A stretch of 62,000 nucleotides of DNA from Lingula anatina. Its lineage: Eukaryota; Brachiopoda; Lingulata; Lingulida; Lingulidae. Shown one piece after another: positions 27,001 to 40,915 of the stretch. How positions within the stretch are numbered: the first letter of the stretch is position 1; each line of letters begins with the position of its first letter. The notes under the pieces are model-generated. The model saw only the letters and a program-made list of their open reading frames with translations, made no database searches and had not been told where the DNA came from. The position numbers and the translations under genes were made by a program. The DNA lies in contig NW_019775667.1 in assembly GCF_001039355.2 (NCBI RefSeq), positions 62,290 through 124,289 of the forward strand, written 5' to 3'.

Positions 27001-30000
27001 TACGCACTAGAAAATTCCCTGAAAAATAATAAGTATAAGACACAACTGCAGCTAGATTTCTTCGCTTAACTCACTGAATTCATTCTTATGCTCAATTATT
27101 TTGAATTCAACAAAAAAATGAGTTCTTATTGCAGATAAAAGGAAGGCCAGGGGCACAAAAAAGGCTCCTCAGTATGCCAACCTATTTATGGCCAACTATA
27201 AAAAGCCCACATTCTACATTCCATAGATTGAATACACCTTCCTACTATGGGCACACAGAGATGAAGACCTTAAAGAATTTGGAGAACTTTTTATCTAGGA
27301 AAACCTCTCGATCTGCCTAGTCTCAGTTACTCTATCTAAAAACAAAACTTTGGATACCATCTTCTCTATCAAAAAAAAAAACAAAAAACAATAGACTGGC
27401 TACACGTAGAAAACCCACAGACTTGAAGATACAACAGAATTTACTCGAACCCGGAAAGAAGAACAAACAACTTAAAGATCTGCAAAAGGTTTTTGTAAGA
27501 TGGAAGTATGACATGCAAATGATAAAAGAAACCATGGAGAAAGGGGGTTAAGTAAACTGCATTGGTCATAAATAACTTAGCCGTAGCATGTATATATATT
27601 GTCAGACTTTCTCAGAATTTCCTAGATGCAGTATTAGGTACGTAATATTGTATCCAAATAGACATGATAACAAAAGCACAATAATATGAAGACCATACTT
27701 ATTATTTTCACACTTGTTTTTTTTTTTAAGTTATGCATTTTTTGTGAAATGTTTATTTTTCACATAGTGGCAATTTCAAGGTTTGACTTCGGTTCTGACT
27801 TTCAAGGGGCTGAAGGCCTTTTCTAGTCACACTTTCTAAATATCCATGATGCTTGTATTGGTGGTGATTATGCATTTAAGAATTATACATTATTGTATCA
27901 ATTTTGGGTACTGATGCCATAATGACCACCAAAGGAAAACCATGTTACTTAGAACTCTCAAACTTGCAGAAAATATTCATAAGACTGGAATACAGCTTAA
28001 GTTGGAAAACCAGCCTGATGATTGGATTCTTTTTCTGGAAGTAAATGCAGTTTTTGTGAAATATTCATTTTTCACATATTGCCATTTTCAGTATGGAAAT
28101 ATTAACTCCTGTGGGCATGAAGTCATATGATAGTTACATTTTCTTAAAGTTCATGTGATGTATATTAAATAATTAAAATAGGTGGTGATTAAGTTAGAAT
28201 GATTCTTAGGATCTACATAAAGAATGTATGATATTTTTTTTGTGAAATTTTCATTCTTTTCAATCTGGCATTTTCAGTGTGTGAATTTGAACTCTAATGA
28301 GCCTGCAGTATCATGCTAATTACTTATTTAGGACAAGTACCCTTGCCTTTTGTGTATGCTTACAATTTGGTGCTGATTTTCCTGTTAAGCATAATGTATC
28401 AAAATTGACAAAGTAACTTATTTTGTGCATTATTATTTCTGCTTTTTGTCTGTACATTTGACAGCTTTGCTGCCTTGTTATTTTTTTTATTAACTCACTT
28501 TCCCAAACAACATGGGGTACACCATCGTTTAAATAAATGTCCTACACATTTTGATTCATGGGCTATAAGATGCAGCTTGATTTGGAAAACAAACTTGATT
28601 GGATGCTTTCTTGAAGAATTTTTTTTTTTCACCTATTGGCATTTTTTAAAATGTGTGACTAGAACTCCATATGAGTAAGAAGCTGAACCCTAGATATCTA
28701 TAGTCCATGTAACCTATAGTGTATTATTAAAATTGGTGGTGATTATGCTATGAAGTATGATTTAATATTGATAAAATTACTTTTTTAAAACCTTTTTCTT
28801 CTTTTATGTTGCAGCCGATAGAAGAGGTGTTTAGCCACCATATGTCTCAAGCCATCAAGAACACAGCTGTCTGTACAAATCCAAGTGATGTGATTGGTCA
28901 AAAAGAAGCAAAAGGAATTGATAAGAAGGTTAGAATAAACACAGCTGTAATTTTCAAAATAAAAAATAAGAATTATCTAATGATTGATGGTGTTTGAATA
29001 CCACTTTAACATCACCTTATGTGGTATACACACAGTATCATTAATGTCCAGTACCTTGTAGTTTTAGGAGCAGGATATTTTACCACACTCAGAGCTTCAG
29101 AGATAACGTGAAACAAATCTGTCAGGCCCGTAGCCAGCAATTTCAAAATGGGGGTTCTTTTTCTGAAAAAGTGGACCTTTTTCCATAAAAACTTCATGTA
29201 CCTAGAGCAAATTTTACTCAGAGTGGACCTTTTCCCAGCAAAAGGGGTGGTTCTTTCGACCCCCCCTGGCTATGGGCCTACCTGTACACTATAGCATACC
29301 CTTGCTCTTTCAAGTGTCCTCTGACTGATTCATTAGGCCTGGCTGCCTGACACTCAAATTTAACCCCTCCCCCTCCGATGACTCATTGAACGATCTAGCA
29401 AATAAATGCGAAAGAATCAAAACGTGGTTTGTTCAAATCTGGACCAATCAAATATTACAGAGGTGTATTGTGCTGCATCAGTAAATAATCCCACACATTA
29501 TTCCAGTCTCATTGGACATCTTAGACTTTCTTCCAAACTATGGTGAAAAGTCTTGAAAACATGGATTCGATTGGCTTAGTAATCTAGTTCAAAATGAATC
29601 TGGTCAAAAGTAACTTGAAACGCCAATGGTATGCTTTAGTGAAGAAGTTTGTTTCAAATAATTTCTGAGACTCAGGGTGGTGGGCCACTGTGTGGTATAT
29701 GAAAACAGTACCATTAGTGCCCATTACCTTGTAGTTCCAGGAGCAGGCCAGTGGACCACTGTGCGGTGTCACTATAGCTGTCAGTCGTAAACTCAGTAAT
29801 AATCAGAGTGACTACAACAATATGGCTGCCTTGTTGGGGGCAGATTACAGATGGACTTATGATGAGACATGCACCCATTTCATATTCCAAGTAAGTAAAA
29901 ATTTAGTTAGCTTCATAATGCCTCTGATGAAGAAGCTACCGAACTGTTAAACTTAGTTTTATTAGACTGCAATATGCATTACATCATGCCAAACCCTTAA

Positions 30001-33000
30001 CACATCATTTAGGAAGGACAGGCATGTTTGGTGCAATCCCAAGGCCTAAGTTTATCCTAAGTTTATCCTTGCATCCAGTATGGCTAACATGGCCATAAGC
30101 TTGATATCCGTTTCCTCTTATTTAAGGAAAATTGTTCTTGAGGGTTGCTTCTGTTTAAACATGATAGAGTCCAATTGACCAGGTTATTGAAGGTTCCTTT
30201 CGCAATCTGCACTCAAAGTATATTCATATATTAATCTAGAAAATGCCAAGTTCATTATTATTGTTTGAGAGAGTACCAATGCAAAACACAGAGCATTAGG
30301 AAAAGATCTTTACTGTTCAAATTATACTACATAAACCACTTAAACCAAGGTGCGCTATGTTACTCATTTGAATAAATTACTTTAAATGGATGATATTACT
30401 TATTTGCATAAAATAACTTTGGATTGCTGATATTGCTCATTTCACTGAAATCACTTTAACCCTTAGGGACCAAATAGTGCTCACCTAGAAAATTGGGATT
30501 ACCTCAGTATACTGACCCTGAATATTTAACTTGCAAACATTAACTACACAAACCCATGGTTAAGGGGTAAATGAAAGTGACATCAAAATTGAGTTTAGTG
30601 TTGTCCAATGTGCTTCAAAATTCAGTTGTGTTTGAATGTATGGTAATTGCTTTATCCATACTACTAAAATAATCAGAAATAGAATCGGCATGACCAAATT
30701 TAGATACTGTAACACGAAGGTCAGCAGAGTGAAAAGAAGAAATCGTAGTTCCCAGTTGAAGTATTCTGATAAAAGAAACTCAGTGTGCATTATATCTATA
30801 GTAGGCAAAAGCCTTGTAACCCACTGTGTTCTATCAAAATGCTTGTAATGCATATGTATGCCACATTGAAGTTTATAAATGAACATGCGCACCATCTAAA
30901 TAGTCCTTATTATGCACAGACTTTTTTTTAGTACGGCATCTTACATATTGTCATCCATTATTGTCACAAAAAATGATGTTACAAAAAGACAAAAAATATG
31001 TAGATGTTATGACATGACATAATAAGTGACACCATTTTTAACATATTTCACACTGACAGTTGGTAGGTTTCACTAAATATATATAACACAGAGTTGGGGT
31101 TCATACATGTCTTGTGTTTTTTTATTTATTTTTAATTGTGTGAGTGTGTGTGTGTATACATGTATATATTGATATGTATCCACCTAACATTAATGATAAT
31201 ATATGTACATTAATGATAATAAATGTAATTTATGTGTATTCATATTTATAAGTAATTGCATATTCTATACTTGTAGATGTCTGAAGATTAACATGCATTT
31301 CATTGTCACGTTCTATTAAATAAATGGAGAATTCTTAAGCAACTATTTTAGTATCATAATAAAAAAATATTGAAGATTTATGTTGCTGTATGTATTTGAA
31401 AATTGTATTAACTCTTTATTTTTTAGGGACGAAATAATGACACAAGCAAAGAATTTCGAGTAGCAAGAGAGCAAGGAAAGTGTATAGTGTCCCCTTACTG
31501 GCTGCAAATGGTAAGTTACCATGGCTTTAGCTGCTGTGTGGTAAGTTCATGGTACCTTCTCACTGGTTGCTGTATGGGATGTTGATGGTACCCCTGCACT
31601 GGCTGTTATATGGGAAGTTGATGGTAATAATAAAGTTTATTTGCTACTAACAGTAGTTGGATTGCACAATAATATGTGAATTATATAAATACAGTGCAGT
31701 ATCAGGGTTCACACGGGTTCACACACCTTGAAAAGTACTTGAATTTAATTTTTTCCTTGAAAAGTACTTGAATTCTTCCCCTTATCCTTAAAAAGTCCTT
31801 AATTTGGTGGTAGCCTTAGTATGATTTTACATGCTGCATGCAGTAAGATGTAAAACAATAAAATATTTGTTGTATTTGTAAATAGCAGTTGCCTTTCCTG
31901 ATGACCAAAGAGTCCTTGAAAAGTGCTTAAATTTGAGTCCTGAAAGTCCTTGAAATTCCTTGAATTTTTCATGTTTTTTTTGTATGAACCCTGACTGTAT
32001 AGTACAGTTTGTATAAGAACAGTAAAGAAAACAGAACAGTAAAGAAGATTCTTCCGATTAGTTTCCTCACCCCATAAAATTATTACAGTCAGTAATTCAG
32101 GGGCGGATTTAAGCCGTCTTCGGGGTCTTCTGGAAGATGGTCAGATTTTCAAGTTAACATTGACATATATCTATTTTTTCTGTTGGAAGACGGTCAAAAA
32201 TGGAGGATGGTAACGAAGATAATTTGGAAGACTGTCAGAAAATATCTCTGGATCTACCCCTGAGTAATTGGTATATAATTATTAGCATTTGAAATGTGTA
32301 CCACGGCATTTTTTAGTAAGTATAAGTTCCTATTTTCCTGTGTCTGCACAGTGCCATGTCTAATAAATGTTTCCTTTTGTTGATTTACAGTGTCATGAGC
32401 AAAAGTCCAAAGTGGAAGAGACTCTGTTTCCACCAAACTATAACCCTAATTTGTCTTTGGTAAGCCTTTACTTGTATAGAACATTTGACAAATCTCTCTT
32501 AGACTCCATTCCCACAGATTTTAGATATACCTATCCCCGTGGGGAGTCTCACTAGATTGCTGTCAGATTAGCCAGCTTAAATGTCTGTCCCGCCTACTAA
32601 AGGCTGTACGGAGGTAATTAACTTTTGTGCACGCTTGGCTGACAGCAATTTAGCATGAACCCCAGGGAGTAAGGTCGATCCTGATGGATCGATCTAAATC
32701 TGTGGGAACCCAGTTTTAGACTGTCCAGCTTGCTACAGTACTAAGAGGGTGGTTTATAAATGAGCATGGCCAGTATGCCCATGATAATATGGTAAAAGCA
32801 TGTTTTGGGGTGGAGATTTTTAATTACAATTGTAAAAATTGATATGATCCATACATTAGATAATTTGTTAGAACAGAATGGCAGAAAAGATATTTTTATA
32901 TGCAGACACTCTAAGTATCTAAATATATTCTGATTACCATTATCTGTTGGTGTTGTTCCTGTAGCTGCTGCCATTGCCTTGGCTCCAACATACACTGGAT

Positions 33001-36000
33001 AAGGCATTGTGACTGTATTTTTCACAGGGTAACCCCAACTCACTATTACAATGAGGTGTTCAGTTGGTTGTGCTGGTGATGTCATTTAACTATATTCAGT
33101 CATCTGCCAGTACTAACCTGTCAAGCCCACTTTGTTCATTTCGAATTTGTGTCATAAATGTCAATGTATTTGGTCATACGTGAAAAAATAAAGCTTATCA
33201 CCAGAAAAAACAGCAACCCTGGAATAAACATATCCAAGTCATTTTATCAGAGATTATGTGGACATATAGCTATCATCTGCTCCTGACATAGTGTTTAGTG
33301 TTACAGTCACTGTACTCTTTGCCAATATGAGTGCATGATTCTAAAGTACCACCTCATCATTTTATTACTAAAGACTGGGTCTTAATCCAGAGTTGGGCTT
33401 CAACGTCTGGTCTCGGGCCAAAAAATTAGAGAAAACGTGGGATTTCGTGCATGAGGATCACTTCTATCGTGCAACTTTTGGAGGTCGCAGACAGCACGTA
33501 GACATTTTTTGACATGCTCAACAGCCGCTGCATGCGGTCCATGAATTCACAAAAAATTTTAAAAGTACTACATGCAAACATGCGCTTGTTGTATGGAACA
33601 CGTGAGGAAATTTTTTTTTTTTTTTGAATTTCTGAATATTTTCTGAATATCCGTGATTGTCAAACTTATATAATATTTCTTTAAATTGATAGTGACTATG
33701 CTGCTAATCATACTGCATCAAAATTGACTGAAAAAAAACTACTTTGTGTACTGGCACCACAAACATTATGAAAAGAAAACTGTATTACGGTATAAACTTG
33801 AAAATTTCATCGATCTTGTAAATTTCATTGGAAGACAATTTTCTACCAAGGTAATTTTTTTCACTTTGAAAATTTCATCGAGCTTGAAAATGAGCCTCTC
33901 CTTAATTTTTGAAAAGTTCATCACCTAATATGGTCGCGTTGTCCAGCTCAAACAATAATAAGATCAGGATAACACTCTCAATGGAAGATAGGAACAATAG
34001 TGCACCTCTGCGAGTGGCTACTAATAGTATAGATGGTTTAGATGTGAATTCCCATTCTCAATTGCAGGAATGTTGGCCTTTTGTCTTTAGTTTCATTACT
34101 GTTACCTGGCTCAAGGTGCGTTTTCAAGCTGGTATTACTAAATAGAAGTCACAGGCCACGGCTCTTTGAAAGTTGTAACGCCGTTATTGTTATCGATGGC
34201 TGTCCTAAGCGAGACGAAAAGTCTATTTTCATATCTTCATCGGGAGATTGTTCGGGATGTAAGCAGGAATAAAATGCAATTTTCATATTAGTTCAAGGGA
34301 CTTAGGAACTTTGTTTGCGGATGATTGTCAGCAGGAGATCATTATTTTAACCCCCCCCCCCCTTTGGATTTTTTTAATATTTATATATTTTCTTTTTTGG
34401 GTTCGTCTTGTTACCTGTGTACGTGGCACACACTTACCACTTATGGAGAGAATGCAACGCTCGGCCAAAGTAGTTCCCTTTTGCATCACACTGGTGATGA
34501 CGTAGCCTACTGACGGCGTACATCAGTTTTGCCTCCTTGTTCTCCGCTTCTTTCTTCTTCCTCCTCCCTTCTTTTTTTGCTCTCTAAGCTTTTTTCCCTT
34601 GTCTTTTGGAGGCATAGTAGGAGCTGAATTAAGCAAAATTCAAATATTTAAAAGTTGTTGTAAATGTTGCACAATCGACGTTAATTGTTGAGACACGAAC
34701 TTGCATTGTGAGCACGCCTTTTATACTTCAGGCATGGGGGTGGCCACGTGCGACGAACTCCCACCGTGCTTTCCATTGTGTTCATTAGCTGTGAGGATGT
34801 ACACGGTACTCAACATGCATAGGACACATGCTCCTTCATTGCTTGCGTCATACGTCTTGGGCCATGCACATCTCACTTGCGATCTCCATGCAAGAGGAAC
34901 AAGATTCGCTTGTGGCTTCGCTATGCGTAGATTATTCGTAGAATCTTTTGGACATGTCCAATGTCCTCGGTACGTGCTTACGAGCTATCTACGAACTCCA
35001 GATTTCGCAAAAAAGACTTGCATGGCACGTGAGATTCTGCGCAAAATTTGAACGCCGTAAGAGCCGCACGGCCAGTTGTGACTGAGGCTTAAGTGTGTAA
35101 TATGTGGCATCCAGTTTATAATGCAAGGTTGCAATTAGGCTTATCTTGATCCCTCTCCTCTATCAGGAGGTGTGTTTCTTACCGAAAAGACAATTCTCAA
35201 CTTACTTTTCGGGTAAGTTCATATAACTTAATCGAGATGCACTAGTAAATAGATTATTATTTACCACCAGAAAATAACTTAGGAAGTAGTGATAAATATC
35301 CCACAATGTATGAGGGACAAGGATAAAAGCTGATAAGGATAAAAGCCTGAAGGTCAGAGTTTTGAATATTTCATCATACTCAGGAGTCAGGGAGACGTAA
35401 TTTAAAAAGTCGTTGGATTTACACAATTAAAAATATTAATTTATTTTTAAGCGACGAAATTTTCAAGTTTTTACCATACTTACTATTTTTTACTTTGATT
35501 CCTAGGATTGACATATAGCTCAAATTAGAAAACCATATTGATTGGATTATCATTTTTTCTTGAATTTATGCAATTTTTTGTTTTCATTTTTCTCATTCTG
35601 GCATTTTCAAAGCGTAAACATGAACTTTCATGGGCCTGCAGCATTATGCTGGTTATATATTCCTTACATTCATATTACCTGTTGTCAATTATTAAAATTT
35701 GGTGTTGACTTTGCACATAAAGTAGTGTTACATCAGATTGAATCATTTTCTGCTTTTTTCTGTACAGTTGACAGCTCTGCTGCCTTGTCTGAACATTTGA
35801 TAACTTTACTGCCTTGTTTTATTTGTTATTTGTATATATGCTATCCATATTTTTAGTTATTTTGGTATTAAGCATTCCCTTGCTTGGAATCAAAGCCCTG
35901 CACATCCTATGTTGGAGTTGTGCATTTTACCATAGGGCCATCTGTAGGGCTGTATATGGTATGCAGTCAGATTATGTGTTATATGTGTTATATATAAAAA

Positions 36001-39000
36001 ATATCATTTGATACCTAAAGTGTTATTTTTTAAAAGCTGCAATTATGCAGTGTTACATATATGCCTGCTTTCATTTTATTTTAGCAGACAGTAGTATCTA
36101 AGAAAATCACCCCAGTGCCAGCCACTCGGAGGTCCACCAGAGCATCAGTTAGGTCCAGCAATGCTGCTAGCCCTCCTCCAGCCCCAAGTAGTCCTCCAGC
36201 CCCAAACCCTCCGCCAGCCCCCAGCATAGAAGATGATCAAGAGGGAGAGGAAACAGGCAAGGATGGGTTTCAGATAGATACAACTCAGAGTGATGAAGAG
36301 ATGGCTATTGATTGTGAAGGTTTTTTGGATGAAAAGGTGACATAGATGTTTTTTTCTTGTATACATGTGCCTCTCTAACCATTTCTTTTCTAAGAGACCA
36401 TTCCCAGAGACTGTCTTACTAACTTTGGATTGAACTATCTCCGAGGGGATTCTCTCTTAATTGCAATTAACTTAAAGGTACATATGAACCGAGCATCAGC
36501 GGAGCGTGGATTCCCAGTAACACATATAAACCACTTCCACTAGTTTCTTATACGACTAGAATAAATTTGACATGCAAAGGAATAAACTGAATAGATCACT
36601 CGATCAGCCATAAAAGAGCTTTAGACTGCTCCTTTCTTTAAATTTTTGGTCAAAAATTTAACATACTTTCGTGACCTACTTTTCTCCCCCATTGACATAC
36701 AGCATAGAATGCTAGCAGAAAAATCCATTCAAACATCATTTTCAGGTAAAATTAAACAATGCCTTTTGGTAATTCTCTTAGTTATACTACTTGAAACTAT
36801 ATGCTGGCAATTGGTTGGCTTTTGTGGTAAAAAGTTGACTTGATAATGTGTCTTTAAGCGACTTAGATGACTGTCACTCCTACTGAAGCTGATAGGGGGT
36901 AATAAACTATCGTTTAGCAGCTTTAGCAGGTGTGCCAGACATCTTAGCCCTTAAGCTGAAAGCAATTTAGTGAGAAACCCCGTGGAGATGGACCGCTCCT
37001 CAGGCACTATTGGTGAATGCAATGAGATTAACAGACCTAATACTGGCAATTATTAGAGTACATAGGAAACAACAGGCGTGCTTGTCTGTTAATATGATTG
37101 CATTCAGCAGGAGTCACCATGGAGTTCCTGCACATAAGCTAGATTAAAAAAATACACTGTAAACGGTCCCATAGAAGAGAGAGGAAAGAGTCACACATGC
37201 ATTTATACTCATAAATGTCAGTGGTTCTGTGGTGTTATCAAGATCTGTTTGTTAAACATTACCTAGTGACCAGTGTCACTGGCTATGGAACAAGTTGTTG
37301 CTGTATCTGTTGTCCATTTTGTAAAGAAAGAACTGTCATGTGAAGATGTAAGCTGATATAATAATTGGCTTTGTAAGATAGGTTCCAAGTTGATTACACA
37401 TATGAGTTATTTGCCCGCAATTTTTATTATTATTATTATTATTATTTAACAATTAATTTTATCTGTCCTATTCTCAGAAAAAAGACAGTGTATCATTGGA
37501 AATGAATGCAGCATTAAGCAAACAGCTAGAGAACATCATGGCTGCCACCAAGTAAGTGACATAAGTATCAGATTCTTTAACATTGGCAAGTAGAATTCAA
37601 TACTGGTAATAATTACTGAAGGCTATGAATTTTACAGGTGCTTAGTATAAAGAGAATGTCTTCTACCTCACTATCCTTGCAAAGAACTTTGTTACTTACT
37701 AATAATGTTACTTATGATTTTAAAACTTACTTATAAGGTTTGTAGGCCTGAAGTACAAGTTGCATTAGAAAAACAAGCCTGATTGGATTCCTTTTTTTTT
37801 TAACTTGTGCAGTTTATTTATTTATTTATTATATTTATTTTTATTATTTTTTTAATATCTATTCTCCACATATTGGCATTTTGAAGTTGTGACTTTCAAC
37901 TTCCATGGACGGGAAGACCCTTGCTAGTCAGATTTTTTGAATATCTATAACACTTATCATTTTATTAAAATGGTGGTGATTTTGCTGTTAATTATAAGCA
38001 TTTTGTAACATTGTATCAGAATTGGCACTGTCACCTCAAACACTATCAAAGGAAAACCATGTTACTTATTATTTTTTTCTGTATAAGAATGATTCTTAGG
38101 ATTGATATACAGCTCACATTGCAAAAAGCTTACATTTATTTTACAAGTGCTTTGTCGTCTCTGTCCTACATCAAAATAGCAGTTATTGTCTTTGTGCAAT
38201 AAAACCATAATTGAGAAGCAAAGTTCATGTTTTTATTGATACCACATGTACTAGTGAATATAGCCATCACCTGAGTTTAGTGTTCTCATCACACGGTTCC
38301 AGAGATAACACAATAAAAACTGTTTCACCTGTTGTCCTTTCAATCTGATGTATATAAGTATTTTACATGTCCAGTTCAAAATTTAACTTGGCATACTGTT
38401 TTCATACTTATAGAGCTAAATAATATTCTTAAAATATAGTGTTCGAGTTTGAAAACCAGTCTTTCAAATTTTTGGTAGTGATCTGCTTATTTGTCCATCC
38501 AGTTCTTGAAAGTCAGTTAGACTGACCTACTGATGTATGGCACATTACTGCTGCACGCAGTTATTCAAATGAGTTGCTGAAAAAGATCCAGGGTTATTTA
38601 AAGCAAAAAGCAACCAGAAAATGCCCTACAAATATCATTTTATCTACAATGTATGGCCAGCAATAATGTCTGGCATAATGTGATTATCTCCCTATATTTT
38701 GCATCTGTTTTCTACATTAAAATGTGTCCTTGAATATTTGCAGATAGTTCAGCCATATTTTCACACTTACTATTCTAAGTTTCTCCCCATAAAACAACAT
38801 ACTGTCCTGGATTAATTGGTAAGTGGTAAAAGTAATTAGATTAATCATCCCAGTTCTGAATACATTCTCAGCCTGTTATAAATAAATGAATGTTTTTTTC
38901 TACCAGGGCGCAGAAGCAATCCAGAAGAAGTATGAAGAGGGCAAACTGTAAGTAGCTTGCATTGGCATCTATTTTCATGTGTGGGTGTTTAGTGTCTTTT

Positions 39001-40872
39001 AAAAATATTTCAGTGAAGTAGGTCAGGGGCGGATAGAGACAGTCACATTTAAAAGTTTATGTTGACAGGTATCTATTTTTTCTGTCGAAAGACAGTCAAA
39101 AATGGAGGATGGATCAACAAAGATAATTTGGAAGACTGTCAGAAAATATCTCTGGATCCGCCCCTGTAGGTAGAAGAAATATATATAAATTTTGTTCCCT
39201 TTCATGTTTCTTGATATAAAATTACAGAACCTATTAAGAATTCTATTAAAATTGTTTGTAAAATGTATTATTTGACATTTTTAAACTGCAAATTTTAAAT
39301 TGATTTACACTGAAGATTGAAAGAGTGCCCCGGGGAGACATTTTTTTAGTTCTTTACACACACACACACACCTTTACATTTTTCTTACTGTTGTGAAGCA
39401 ATTAAATCTAGGTGGTTGAACATGCCTGTTTTTATTCAAATATAAATGTATGAAAATTACTAAACATTCTCCTTTCATGTCAGCTGCCAGTGAAAGCTCA
39501 TATAAATCCCAAAATGCAAAATGTAATTTGAAATGTGAGCTTGCGGCAAATGTGCTAGAAGTGTGTGGCTAGTGTGCTGGGGGCTTGTTCTTTTGCCAGA
39601 AGCAGGCCAAATTATTTCTTTGAGTTTTATATTGCTTTTTGTCTTTCATTTTATTTAATCATAAACTGCTATCTGTTTTGTTCATCAAAAGCTTTGTGCT
39701 ACAAATTTGGTTTCAGCCACAGCAGAGAACTTGAACAGTTCAGCAGAGGCTGTCTCTGACAGCAACAGAAGTAGACCTCCATCCTCAAAGTCTTTTGTAA
39801 AATCAGCAGGTAAAGAAAGAACAATTTCTTTGACTTATGGTGATGTTATACGGTGTACTTTGTGCTATGGTTCTTGAATTGTAATTGAAAGCAGGGATAT
39901 CATTTTATTATTATATTTATTTATTTAATTATGTAGCTTTTGTGGACATAGTGACACCAGCAGTAAAAATTGATCAAACTAAATCCATATCGTCCATTTG
40001 TTTGTAAAACAATCATGAATATAACATATTCTGAATGAATCATTTTATTCAAATCTTCTTACCTTTTATCTCAAAAGCATATTATAGAATTTAAGTAATA
40101 ATAATGAAGAATAATGAATTTTTAAATTGTACAACAGCATTTTCATCATTTTTCATCAAGGTTGCTTGGAATTTTATAAATGCATTTTGATTTCAAAATG
40201 TAGATGATTAGTTTGCAGTTGTTACAGTATTTTATAAGTATTTCTGCAACCACCTGTTTGCTTCTCTGTAAGCTTTTTAATTCCATTAACATTTTTGTGT
40301 ACAGACACAGATGTGTCTGTACACATAGCCATCACATGCGTCTGTCATCAAGGTTGTCGTCGCTGCGCACTTTTACCGATAATACGATAAGTGAAAAACG
40401 TTTTTTCTTTTGGTTTGAAACTTACAGATTTTCATAATACGCAGGTTAAGTTCGAAAATCAGCATGATCGGGTCATTTTTAGGGAAGTTATGCTGTTTTT
40501 TCACTTTTTTCAGCATATTTTGGTATATTTGTATAAGAAAGTTTAAGTGCCTCATATGTGTAGACAGATAAATGAAATATAACTTCAAATGAGGAAAATA
40601 TGTAAAAAAAAAAAGTCCTAGCTGCCTATTGCATCCATGGACAGAAGTCTCTCATTTTATAGCCTCAAGCAGGCCTGTAGCTAGCAATTTCAAGGGGGGG
40701 GGGGGGGCTAAAAAAAGTGTACCTTTTTCCATGGAACTTTCTTGTATCCAGATCAGATTTTTATTCAGAATGGACCTTTTCCCAACAAAAGGGGTGCTTC
40801 ATTGAAACCCTCGGAACCCCCCTAGCTATAGGACTGCTTAGGTTTGCCACTTTTGCTTTAAACATATTTGTG

Positions 40873-40915
<43 letters not shown>

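Noticed and set aside
34701-35051. 116-codon plus-strand open frame in intron 29
   Set aside because: Composition-driven, in a CpG-rich block; the translated product matches nothing I recognise and has no splice or promoter context.
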